A stretch of 64,000 bases of DNA. It comes from Oscillospiraceae bacterium. GTDB lineage: Bacteria; Bacillota; Clostridia; Oscillospirales; Ruminococcaceae. Position numbers and translations under genes: made by a program. Positions 52,780 through 60,485 of the stretch are shown piece after piece. Position 1 is the first letter of the stretch; every line of letters starts with the position of its first letter. The DNA is taken from the NCBI GenBank assembly GCA_900768125.1, contig CAAGBS010000027.1, forward strand, positions 13,956 through 77,955, read 5' to 3'. The notes under the pieces are model-generated. The model saw only the letters and a list, made by a program, of their open reading frames with translations, was not told the origin of the DNA and made no database searches.

Positions 52780-54813
52780 ATGGGCAATCTGAAGCTTAAA
52801 GTCGTGCTGACTGTTGTTATGCTGGTCTTCGCGATAGTTCCGGCAGTGATAGTCGGAGCGATAGGCACATTTTCCGTTATGGGATACGAACGCTCTGCAA
52901 AGGAAAATACTCTGCAGCAGGTCGGTGAATCCAAGTCCGCAGGCATAAAGCAGGCGTTCAACAGCTACTGCTCCATCGTTGGGGCTGTCGCAAAGAGCGA
53001 GGCTGCGTTCGATGTTGCTTACGGCACCGGCGACGCTGACGCTGAACTGAATGCAGCGGTCGCTTCTGACCCGGATATTCTGGACATGATGATACTCGAC
53101 GAGACCGGTACAGTCGTTGCAGCAGTGAACGGCAACGAGGGCGGCGTGTTTGAGAATCTTCCCATGAACGACCAGGGCGTTATCAATATGCCCGCGGTCT
53201 CTGAGATGCTCACCTGGACCTCCTACGGCGACGCTATTTTCGTTGCTGACCCCATTCCCTCTGACAACGCTGCCGGCGAGGCCGGCTATGTAGTTGCCAT
53301 CGTTTCCGTTGGTTCTGACAGCACCATTATGAAAGCGGTTTCCGGTCAGTTCGTGAATCTGTCCGGCGCGAGCTTCATGCTGGTAGACAAGAACGGCGTT
53401 GCGCTCAACTACAAGCAGAGCGGAAAGGTAGACAGGGATTTCGCAGGAAGCACTCTGCAGTCCGACGTTGCACAGTTCTTCGATACTTCCAACTCCGGTT
53501 ACAGCGACCTGAAAAACAGCAAGGATATCAAGTCCATCAGGGGCACTGCCGGCGGTGCTACATACTTCGTGGGTCTCACAGGCACAGACGTCATGAACTG
53601 GCGTTGGGTCGCTTCCGCTGACAACGGCGCGTTCAGCAGCTTCTCCATGACCACGAATCTGCTCGGCTGGGTTGTTGTTGCGGCTTCCGCAGTGGTATTC
53701 TCCGTGCTTTCGCTGGTGGTCATCGGCAGATTCCTCGGCAACATGAACGGTATGCTCAAGACCATGAACGAGATCTCAGAGGCGGAGGGCACTACCGATA
53801 TCAGATTCAAGGTAACGAACAGAAGAAGCGAACTTGGCGAGATACAGACCTCTTTCAACGAACTGCTTGACGAGGTATTCCTCAGCGAGGAGCGTCACCG
53901 CACCATCGCCGAACTGTCCGACAACATGCTTTTCGAATGGGATTTCCACAAGGAAAGAATGTACGCTTCCCCGAATATGCTGGCTAAGTTCGATATCGAC
54001 ACCGAGAGCGCTACGCTTTCCAACGGCAAGTTTGTTGACGCACTGATGAGCCAGGAGGACGCTGAAAAGTACAAGCGCGACATGAACAACCTGCTCAAGA
54101 ATAAGAGCGGATTCAACGCTGAATATCAGCTCAAGACCAAGAGCGGCGCAGTTATCTGGGTATCGCTCCGCGCTATCTGTATAACCGACCGTCTGAGCGA
54201 ACCGCTGAGAGTTATCGGCGTCATGACCGACATCGACAACGAGAAGAAGCTCGAACTTCAGCTTTCCGAGCGCGCAAGCTACGACTTCCTGTCTCAGCTG
54301 TACAACAGAAATACATTCATCAGGAACCTCACTTCAGAGATCGAGCGCCGCGGCACAAAGCGCGTTGCTGTTTCGTTCATCGACGTTGACGACTTTAAGT
54401 TTATCAACGATCGCTACGGTCACACCATCGGCGATGAAGTCATCAGGTTCGTGGCTGACACTATCCGTAAGAAGGTCGATGACAGGGGCGGCTTCGCAGG
54501 ACGCTTCGGCGGTGATGAGTTCGTGCTCTGCTTCACCAACCAGGAGGATATCGACAACATCGAGAATATCTCCATGGATATCATCAACGAACTGTACGAG
54601 GGCTACACAACGGCGGACGGCGCAATGCATATAGATGTCAAGGCTAGTATCGGTGTGGCATTCTGCCCGGAGCATACCGAGGACGTCAACGAGCTGCTTT
54701 CTTTCGCAGATACCGCAATGTACTTCGTAAAGAAGAACGGCAAGACGAACTACCACATCTACATACCCGAGGACAGCGCAACGGGCGAGTATATCGACCC
54801 CGAGGGCTATTGA
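52780..54813 (+). CDS. Membrane diguanylate cyclase (dCache-HAMP-PAS-GGDEF)
   Basis: 677-residue sensor enzyme making cyclic di-GMP from two GTP. A membrane helix lies at about residues 5-28, an extracytoplasmic dCache-like sensor at about 35-275, a second helix at about 287-310, a HAMP-like linker, a PAS domain (about 365-485, FNAEYQLKTKSGAVIWVSLRA), and a GGDEF domain (about 505-665) with the intact motif GGDEF at 577-581. The inhibitory RxxD site nine residues earlier is absent. The start at 52780 follows CAGGGGG; an in-frame GTG 36 bases upstream has no such site. Confidence 0.93.
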   Translation: MGNLKLKVVLTVVMLVFAIVPAVIVGAIGTFSVMGYERSAKENTLQQVGESKSAGIKQAFNSYCSIVGAVAKSEAAFDVAYGTGDADAELNAAVASDPDILDMMILDETGTVVAAVNGNEGGVFENLPMNDQGVINMPAVSEMLTWTSYGDAIFVADPIPSDNAAGEAGYVVAIVSVGSDSTIMKAVSGQFVNLSGASFMLVDKNGVALNYKQSGKVDRDFAGSTLQSDVAQFFDTSNSGYSDLKNSKDIKSIRGTAGGATYFVGLTGTDVMNWRWVASADNGAFSSFSMTTNLLGWVVVAASAVVFSVLSLVVIGRFLGNMNGMLKTMNEISEAEGTTDIRFKVTNRRSELGEIQTSFNELLDEVFLSEERHRTIAELSDNMLFEWDFHKERMYASPNMLAKFDIDTESATLSNGKFVDALMSQEDAEKYKRDMNNLLKNKSGFNAEYQLKTKSGAVIWVSLRAICITDRLSEPLRVIGVMTDIDNEKKLELQLSERASYDFLSQLYNRNTFIRNLTSEIERRGTKRVAVSFIDVDDFKFINDRYGHTIGDEVIRFVADTIRKKVDDRGGFAGRFGGDEFVLCFTNQEDIDNIENISMDIINELYEGYTTADGAMHIDVKASIGVAFCPEHTEDVNELLSFADTAMYFVKKNGKTNYHIYIPEDSATGEYIDPEGY

Positions 54814-54835
54814 TACTTCAAAGAATAACCGGCGA

Positions 54836-54858
54836 GGGCGGACAGTTACTGTGCGCCC
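54836..54858 (+). other. Hairpin before the ParA-like gene
   Basis: GGGCG and ACAGT pair with ACTGT and CGCCC around one central T, with one G-G mismatch. No T run follows. It may lower read-through from the cyclase gene to the ParA-like gene. Confidence 0.45.
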
Positions 54859-54916
54859 TTGTGATGTCTGAAAATATGCCGGTGTTCCGGCAAACTACTG
54901 TATCCGGGGGAACTGT

Positions 54917-55690
54917 ATGGCAAAGATAATCGCACTCACTAACCAGAAAGGCGGGGTCGGCAAGACCACTACCTGCTGCGCGATATGCGGCGGGCTGGCT
55001 CAGATGGGGAAAAAAGTCCTGGCGGTGGATCTTGACCCGCAGGGAAATCTCAGCTTTTCGCTTGGGATAGACGATGAGGAAGCATATACAATATACGATG
55101 TATTCAAGGGCAACTGCGATATCTCAGACGCTATCCAGCAGGGCGAAGTATGCGACGTGATAGCTTCGAATATCCTGCTTTCCGGCGTGGAACTGGAACT
55201 TACCGGCGTTGGACGGGAGTATATCCTCAGGGAGCAGATGGAGTCTGTCCGCGACGAGTATGACTATATAATCCTCGATACGCCGCCGGCGCTTTCGGTG
55301 CTCACGATAAACGCCTACACTGCGGCGGACGAACTTGTTATACCTATGCTGTGTGAGATACTCAGCCTGCAGGGGATTTCCCAGCTGAAGCAGACTATAT
55401 TCGCAGTACAGCGGTACTACAACAAGGATCTGAAGGTGGCGGGCATTCTGCTGAACAAGTATAATCCGCGGTTCACGCTTACGAAAGATGTCGAAGACCT
55501 TGCCAACGTTATCGCGATGCAGCTGGATACGAAGATATTCGACAGCAGGATCAGCACCAGCGTGAGCATTGCAGAGGCTCCCGCGCACGGCGAGAGCGTG
55601 ATAACATATTCGCCGAAGTCAAAGGCGGCGCAGGAGTACAAGGCGTTCATCGCTGAACTAACCGGAGAGAAAGCCGGAGCCAGCACATGA
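54917..55690 (+). CDS. ParA/Soj-type ATPase
   Basis: 257-residue P-loop ATPase of the ParA family, whose dimers bind DNA or surfaces and position cargo. The deviant Walker A KGGVGKTTT lies at residues 11-19, the DLDPQGNLS switch block near 38-46, and the LDTPPALSVLT Walker B near 115-125. There is no N-terminal HTH. No parB follows; instead its stop overlaps the start of a ComFB-domain protein by four bases. It is thus unlike the chromosomal parAB pair and is more likely an orphan positioning system. A GGGGGA ribosome binding site is present. Confidence 0.9.
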   Translation: MAKIIALTNQKGGVGKTTTCCAICGGLAQMGKKVLAVDLDPQGNLSFSLGIDDEEAYTIYDVFKGNCDISDAIQQGEVCDVIASNILLSGVELELTGVGREYILREQMESVRDEYDYIILDTPPALSVLTINAYTAADELVIPMLCEILSLQGISQLKQTIFAVQRYYNKDLKVAGILLNKYNPRFTLTKDVEDLANVIAMQLDTKIFDSRISTSVSIAEAPAHGESVITYSPKSKAAQEYKAFIAELTGEKAGAST

Positions 55691-56367
55691 CCGACAGAAT
55701 CACAGAGCATTACGACACAGAGGCGCGGCTGGTGACGGACGAAGAACCCCGACACAGCGCGCGGAACGGAGCGCAGAAGCGCAAAGGCTCCGGGAAGACG
55801 GCGAAAAAAACTGATGATACGGCGGAGAAGGCTTTGAAGTCCGGAAAGCCGGCAAAGTCAGCGAAACAGGAGAAAACGGCTGACCGTACGGAGGAACACC
55901 AGAGCGTCAAGACTCCGAGCGTTATGCGGCTGGTTGAGGAGCGTTCATTCTCGGAAAACCAGGTCGTTGCGGCGGGTAAGAGCCTTATTCCGCGGCAGTT
56001 ACGCAAGATGGAGCCGCTGTCTAAGGTGATACGGCGCGAGGCGGAACGTGAAAACGCCGAGCCAACGGACGAAGTGAGCAGTTCGCCGATGGTCATGCGT
56101 GATTTGACTGAGATGGTGATTGCCGAGTGCGCCCCCGGTATCCTGAAACGCTTCAACGCCTGCGACTGCGAGAAATGCATGTCAGAACTTGCGCGGCTGA
56201 CTGCTGAGGAGGCCCCGGCGCGGTATATGAAAATGCCGGAGCTTGCGGAAATAGGCTGGAGCGGATTCAGCGTTGATGAGCGAATGATGATCGATTCGCT
56301 GAAAAAGAATGTGGTAACGGTCATGATAAGGCTCATGATCGCGAATAAAAAGAGAAATTTCCATTGA
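55687..56367 (+). CDS. ComFB-domain protein with long basic N-terminus
   Basis: 226-residue protein. Residues about 1-75 are disordered, rich in Lys, Ala, Glu and Thr. Residues about 136-190 match the ComFB (late competence) fold: MVMRDLTEMVIAECAPGILKRF, then CDCEKCMSELARLTAEEAPARYM, with C159, C161 and C164 in the CxCxxC core. ComFB-domain proteins have been reported as cyclic-di-GMP receptors in cyanobacteria. Its start overlaps the ParA-like stop, so it may be that ATPase's partner or cargo adaptor. The domain call is fairly firm; the link is an inference. Confidence 0.78.
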   Translation: MTDRITEHYDTEARLVTDEEPRHSARNGAQKRKGSGKTAKKTDDTAEKALKSGKPAKSAKQEKTADRTEEHQSVKTPSVMRLVEERSFSENQVVAAGKSLIPRQLRKMEPLSKVIRREAERENAEPTDEVSSSPMVMRDLTEMVIAECAPGILKRFNACDCEKCMSELARLTAEEAPARYMKMPELAEIGWSGFSVDERMMIDSLKKNVVTVMIRLMIANKKRNFH

Positions 56368-56371
56368 ACAA

Positions 56372-56404
56372 AAGCCGGTGGGATATCCTGCCGGCTTGTT
56401 TTAT
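56372..56404 (+). terminator. Terminator after the ParA-ComFB pair
   Basis: AAGCCGG (56372-56378) pairs with CCGGCTT (56391-56397), followed by GTTTTAT. It separates the pair from the next gene's own promoter. Confidence 0.75.
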
Positions 56405-56452
56405 GCGTTATTCGACCGGTGTTGAAAAACAGCAACAAATCTTAAAATATTG

Positions 56453-56481
56453 TTGAATTATTCGGGGTTTTATGTTATAAT
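56453..56481 (+). promoter_or_regulatory. Promoter of the FG/SY-repeat protein gene
   Basis: TTGAAT (56453-56458), a 17-base spacer and TATAAT (56476-56481). Confidence 0.75.
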
Positions 56482-56511
56482 ACAAATAGCGACCGCTAAG
56501 GTGGATAGGGG

Positions 56512-57201
56512 GTGTCTCAGTTGGATTGCTGTTTATGGCTCAACAGGAAAAAAATCAGCAGTGCGGCTGAGATCATCGACAATTTCGACCTTGCGGCTAT
56601 ACGAGGGTATTTTCTGGGCGGGAGCCTTTCGGAATGGCTCAGGGAGCATAACGGCGGAGTTTACGCCGATGTTATCGACACGCTCGACCCCTCGGACGAA
56701 ATGCTCAACGACAGGCTTGCGCGCGCCTTTGGGATAACTCCCGGCGCTGTTCAGGAGGTATTCTGCGGAAGTTCCGGTGCGAATCCGGCGCAGAATTGTA
56801 GTTCGTTTGCTGGAAGTCTTGCGGCTGGTTCGGGCATGGCGGGAAGCTACGGCGGCTCGGGGGTTGCTGCAAACTACAGCTACGGCAGTTTCGGAAGCTA
56901 TGCGGGCTACGGAAGCTACAGATTCAGCCTGTGGGAATGGGAGTGGGAATGGCGCTTCGGAAGGCGCGGTTCGTTCTCGCTGGGTTCATTCGGCTCATAT
57001 CTGTTCGGTGCGGGAAGCTATTCTTTCGGTTCGTTCGGGAGTTTTCAGCCTGGGAGTTTTTCGGTGATTTCCGGCTCGTTTACTGCGGGCAGCTATGGCT
57101 CCGGCGGGTTCGTCACTGCGGACGAGTACGACCGGATAATGTACGAGTGCCTGAGAAAATGCCCGCTCAACTGCTATGGGTATGGCATACACATAATCTG
57201 A
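56512..57201 (+). CDS. Gly/Ser/Phe/Tyr low-complexity protein with helical N-domain
   Basis: 229-residue protein not recognised as a known family. Residues about 15-80 form a small helical acidic domain (FDLAAIRGYFLGGSLSEWLREHN, then DEMLNDRLARAFG). Residues about 95-200 are low-complexity with repeated SFGSY, GSYS and FGSF units and a WEWEWEWRF patch. The last 25 residues hold three cysteines (YECLRKCPLNCYG). No signal peptide or membrane helix is seen. The start is a GTG at 56512; a TTG at 56521 is also possible. It may self-associate through aromatic residues, or be a substrate for the DxD protein encoded next. Confidence 0.7.
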   Translation: MSQLDCCLWLNRKKISSAAEIIDNFDLAAIRGYFLGGSLSEWLREHNGGVYADVIDTLDPSDEMLNDRLARAFGITPGAVQEVFCGSSGANPAQNCSSFAGSLAAGSGMAGSYGGSGVAANYSYGSFGSYAGYGSYRFSLWEWEWEWRFGRRGSFSLGSFGSYLFGAGSYSFGSFGSFQPGSFSVISGSFTAGSYGSGGFVTADEYDRIMYECLRKCPLNCYGYGIHII

Positions 57202-57223
57202 TGTTCTGACATGAGGTAAGAGT

Positions 57224-58048
57224 TTGGACGCTTTTCATATTATTTCTACGGCTCCGTTTTTCGTGAAAAATAACGGGGCTTTTGCTTTAGAGGACTTCGA
57301 CTTATTTACAGCGGTCATTTCCGCGCTGGAATGGAGGCGGGACGGCAGCCGCATTTTCCTTTACTGCGACAATGCCGCTGCTGAATATATCCGCAACGCT
57401 GGTCTGGAAACAGTTTGGGACGGGGTAAGGGATACAGTCCCCGGCGACCTGGACGGGATAGACCCGGAAATGTTCTGGGCGGCGGGGAAGATACTCGCGC
57501 TGAAACAGATGCCCGCACCCTGCGTGATGGTGGATACTGACCTCATCGTGTGGAGCAAGCCGGAATTTGGCTCGGATCTGATCGCGGCGCACCGCGAGGA
57601 CCTGAACCCGGACGTTTATCCGCCGCTGGAGTATTTCTCGGCTCGGGGGCATGTCCTGCCGGGATTCAGCCGGGAGGTCCTGCCGCTGAACACGGCGTTT
57701 TTCTACGTTCCGGACAACGATTTCAAGGAGTTCTACACCTCGCAGGCGATTGCGTTCATGAAGTCCGCGGAGCGGTGCGGAGAACGTCTTAGATACATGG
57801 TTTTTGCGGAACAGCGCATGGCGGCTATGTGCGCGGAGTATACAGGCACGGGCGTGAAGACCCTGCTCGACAAGGATACGCTTTTCTTCCCGCAGGATAA
57901 GTACACGCATCTGTGGGGCGCAAAACAGCAGATGAGGGAGCGTCCACTGCTACGCGAAGAATTTATATGGCGATGTATCGCGCGTATACTCAGGGATTTC
58001 CCGGAGTGGGAGTGGGTCATCGACAGGATAAAGGAGGCGGCGAGATGA
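57224..58048 (+). CDS. Glycosyltransferase-like protein with DxD motif
   Basis: 274-residue soluble protein. A central strand CVMVDTDLIVW (residues about 100-110) carries a DxD-type motif, as in GT-A glycosyltransferases. PLNTAFFYVPDNDFKEFYTSQ and a C-terminal THLWGAKQQMRE are also family-like. This resembles DUF6734-type proteins, a name given from memory. The start is a TTG at 57224 after GAGGTAAG. Its stop overlaps the cysteine desulfurase start by four bases. The acceptor is unknown. The Ser-rich protein encoded just upstream is one candidate. Confidence 0.6.
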   Translation: MDAFHIISTAPFFVKNNGAFALEDFDLFTAVISALEWRRDGSRIFLYCDNAAAEYIRNAGLETVWDGVRDTVPGDLDGIDPEMFWAAGKILALKQMPAPCVMVDTDLIVWSKPEFGSDLIAAHREDLNPDVYPPLEYFSARGHVLPGFSREVLPLNTAFFYVPDNDFKEFYTSQAIAFMKSAERCGERLRYMVFAEQRMAAMCAEYTGTGVKTLLDKDTLFFPQDKYTHLWGAKQQMRERPLLREEFIWRCIARILRDFPEWEWVIDRIKEAAR

Positions 58049-59196
58049 TTTACCTTGACAACGCGGCGAGCGCCCCGGTGCTGGAGTGCGCCCGTAAAGC
58101 GGCGGAGCAATTCCTTTGGGAATGCTGTGGGAATCCGTCGTCGATACATTCCGAGGGGCGGCGGGCGGCGCTGGCGCTCATAGAAGCGCGGGAGAAGTGC
58201 GCGGCGGTTTTCGGGGCGGAGCCGGAGGAGATAGTGTTCACCTCCGGCGGGACGGAATCCGACAACATGGCTGTTCGTCAGGCGGCTCTGCTCGGAATGG
58301 CTTCCGGTAAGCGGCGGGTGGTCGCTTCGGCGATAGAACACCCTGCGGTGCTGAACACCTGCAGGTCGCTGGAAAGTCAGGGATTTGAAGTGCGGCTCAT
58401 CGGCGTGGACGGGGACGGATACCTCGACATGGAGCAGGCGCGGCGGCTTATCACGCCGGATACCGCTGTGGTTTCCGTGATGGCGGCTAACAACGAGGTC
58501 GGGACTATCCAGCCGATAAGAGAACTTTCCGCGCTGTGTCGGGAACGCGGCGTGCTGTTCCATACGGACGCAGTGCAGGCGGCAGGGCATATCCCGCTGG
58601 ACGTTAAGAATATCGGCTGTGATATGATGTCGGTTTCAGCGCACAAGCTGGGAGGGCTTCGCGGGGCGGGGCTGCTCTATATCCAGAACGGCGTGGGATT
58701 ACAGCCGCTTATCTGCGGGGGCGGTCAGGAGAACGGACTGCGCTCAGGAACGGAAAATACCGCCGCTATAGCTGCGATGGGCGCGGCTGTGGAATATTCC
58801 TGCAAGGATATCAACAGGCGTTCTGAGCGAATTTCGGCGCTTCGGGACAGGCTCCTTGCGGGATTGCTGGATATTCCCGGGAGCAGGCTCAACGGCGGTA
58901 TTTCGCCGCGGCTGTGCGGTAACGTCAATGTTTCGTTCGCCGGGGTGGAGGGGGAATCCCTTGTGCTGGGGCTTGATATCCAGGGCGTGTGTGCGTCCTC
59001 GGGGTCGGCGTGCTCAAGCGGGAATGAACTTCCGTCGCATGTGCTCAGGGCTATGGGCGTGCCGGAGGATATGCTCAAAGGCTCGCTCAGGCTCACTCTG
59101 TCGGAGTTCAACACCGCCGGCGAGGTGGAAAGCGCTATTAGGGCAGTCCGTGAGACCGTGGAAACTCTGCGGGAGCTTCGCGGGTGGAAAGGCTGA
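58045..59196 (+). CDS. Cysteine desulfurase, NifS/IscS family
   Basis: 383-residue PLP enzyme that takes sulfur from cysteine for Fe-S clusters or tRNA thiolation. The PLP lysine is K201 in SAHKLGGLRG, the substrate-binding His99 lies in AIEHP, and the catalytic loop holds C323 in ASSGSACSSGN. It is the IscS/NifS-type (group I) loop. No iscU or thiI follows here, so its client is unknown. I place the start at 58045 (ATGA overlap with the upstream gene, AAAGGAGG 8 bases before). Confidence 0.94.
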   Translation: MIYLDNAASAPVLECARKAAEQFLWECCGNPSSIHSEGRRAALALIEAREKCAAVFGAEPEEIVFTSGGTESDNMAVRQAALLGMASGKRRVVASAIEHPAVLNTCRSLESQGFEVRLIGVDGDGYLDMEQARRLITPDTAVVSVMAANNEVGTIQPIRELSALCRERGVLFHTDAVQAAGHIPLDVKNIGCDMMSVSAHKLGGLRGAGLLYIQNGVGLQPLICGGGQENGLRSGTENTAAIAAMGAAVEYSCKDINRRSERISALRDRLLAGLLDIPGSRLNGGISPRLCGNVNVSFAGVEGESLVLGLDIQGVCASSGSACSSGNELPSHVLRAMGVPEDMLKGSLRLTLSEFNTAGEVESAIRAVRETVETLRELRGWKG

Positions 59197-59197
59197 T

Positions 59198-59674
59198 ATG
59201 AAAATCAGATGGATACTCAACACGCTGGCGGTGCTGGAGGCAGTACTCTGCCCGGTGCTTTGCCTTATGTATGCATTCTGCGGGTTTGCCGTATGGACGC
59301 AGACCGTATATTTTTGCCCGCTGCTGGGCGTTTTGCTGGCTGCGCTCCTGTTTTCGCGGGATAAGCGGCGGTTTATCTGGAAATGCGCCGGTGCACTGTG
59401 CCTGTTTGCGGCGCTTTTCGTTATGGCACTGGAGCTTGGCTGGTGGGGAGATGTATTCGCTGTGTTCAATGCGCAGTACGCGGCTGAATACGGCGGAATG
59501 AACATGGGCGACGCGGCGGGTATTTTTCTGCTGTGGACGCCTACGGCTTTTGTGGCTCTTATCGGAGCGGTTATCGTAAGCGCGGGGTTGCGTCGTTCTG
59601 TCATTGAAAAGGAACATTCGCGGGCTTCGGCTGGCGGTGTACGGGAGGGTACTGACGATGATACGGGAACTTGA
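59198..59674 (+). CDS. Small membrane protein, unknown
   Basis: 158-residue protein with about four hydrophobic segments (about 7-28, 32-52, 62-82 and 105-130), basic loops (SRDKRRFIWK) and a hydrophilic C-tail. It starts one base after the desulfurase stop. It overlaps the next gene by 17 bases. It is translated in a different frame from the nifS-like gene and is clearly separate. No function is recognised. Confidence 0.6.
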   Translation: MKIRWILNTLAVLEAVLCPVLCLMYAFCGFAVWTQTVYFCPLLGVLLAALLFSRDKRRFIWKCAGALCLFAALFVMALELGWWGDVFAVFNAQYAAEYGGMNMGDAAGIFLLWTPTAFVALIGAVIVSAGLRRSVIEKEHSRASAGGVREGTDDDTGT

Positions 59675-60014
59675 GGAAAAGATGTGGAGAGCGGCTCAGG
59701 TACGCGACAAGGCGGCGTTTCTGGAGCTGGTGGACGAGAATGCAGTCATGGTGTTCGGGGGATTCAGGTGCACCGGGGCAGAGTATGCGGAAATAATCAC
59801 GGAGTTCGACTGCGCTTCATTCGAAATCGAGGGGTTCGAGACGGTGTGCGAAACTCCTGACGAGGTTCAGGTACACTATGTCATCACCACTGCGGCTGAG
59901 AGACCTGAAAACGCCGACCTTGCCGGGACATTCCACATAACCTCCACATGGAGGAATATGGGCGGCAGGTGGAAGCTGGTCTTCAATATGGACAGGAATG
60001 TGCCGGAGCGGTAG
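59658..60014 (+). CDS. NTF2-like (SnoaL/DUF4440-type) protein
   Basis: 118-residue protein with an N-terminal helix (LEEKMWRAAQVRDKAAFLELVDENAVMVF) followed by a curved sheet (DEVQVHYVITT, then FHITSTWRNMGGRWKLVFNMDRNV). This is the usual order for small NTF2-like folds of the SnoaL/DUF4440 group, often with unknown ligands. The start at 59658 follows GGGAGGG; an in-frame ATG at 59604 has no such site. It overlaps the upstream gene by 17 bases. Confidence 0.75.
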   Translation: MIRELEEKMWRAAQVRDKAAFLELVDENAVMVFGGFRCTGAEYAEIITEFDCASFEIEGFETVCETPDEVQVHYVITTAAERPENADLAGTFHITSTWRNMGGRWKLVFNMDRNVPER

Positions 60015-60058
60015 GTGAGGTTAGTTTTTTTCATTGAGGAAAAAATCCTGCAAGGCTA

Positions 60059-60087
60059 TTGACAAAGGCTGAAATGTGTGATATAAT
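60059..60087 (+). promoter_or_regulatory. Promoter of leuA
   Basis: TTGACA (60059-60064), a 17-base spacer and TATAAT (60082-60087) preceded by TGTGA: a full consensus. A strong promoter with control left to the T-box leader is the usual design. Confidence 0.9.
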
Positions 60088-60089
60088 CA

Positions 60090-60408
60090 CAAATAGAATA
60101 TGTTGAAATGCGACGATAGGAAACAAAGCCCTGGCGAACTTCCAGAGAACCGGCGGTCGGTGCGAGCCGGCAGAACGGCAGGGTCATAGCTCCTCCTTGA
60201 GCAGAACGGCTGAACGGCGGCTGCTGGCGCGTGCGGATAACGCAGGCTGTCAGGCGGCACTAATTAAGCTGTTACGGTTTCTCCCGTTATCGAGAGGCAC
60301 ATTGTTTGATGTGTTCGAGTGGATAGTCTGATATTATTTCGACTGTCAATGAGAGTGGTACCGTGGAGTTTCAAGCTTCATCTCTTAAATGAGATGGAGC
60401 TTTTTTAT
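60090..60408 (+). promoter_or_regulatory. T-box leader of leuA
   Basis: A roughly 310-base structured leader. The T-box core GAGAGTGGTACCGTGG (60351-60366) holds TGGT, which would pair with the free ACCA end of an uncharged tRNA. The terminator AAGCTTCATCTC/GAGATGGAGCTT plus T run follows (60373-60408), with which the core competes. A stem-I-like region with AGAGAACCGGC lies near 60142. A candidate leucine specifier CTC is at 60190-60192, but the specifier loop was not folded and is uncertain. Uncharged leucyl tRNA would turn leuA on. Confidence 0.88.
60373..60408 (+). terminator. Conditional terminator of the T-box leader
   Basis: AAGCTTCATCTC (60373-60384) pairs with GAGATGGAGCTT (60391-60402), followed by a T run. 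It is expected to form only when charged tRNA prevents the antiterminator. Confidence 0.88.
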
Positions 60409-60485
60409 TTTGCGGTGAATGCAGTTCAACAGTTCGCTGTATTATAGCGCGTGCGCGCAGGGCTTCGCCCGGAAAGGAAAGAGAT

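Noticed and set aside
54917..55690. ParA gene as part of a chromosomal or plasmid parAB locus
   Set aside because: No parB-like gene or parS-like repeat follows; the partner is a ComFB-domain protein.
54917..55690. The ParA-like gene as flhG
   Set aside because: It has Soj-type motifs, lies 19 kb from the flagellar locus, and has no flhF beside it.
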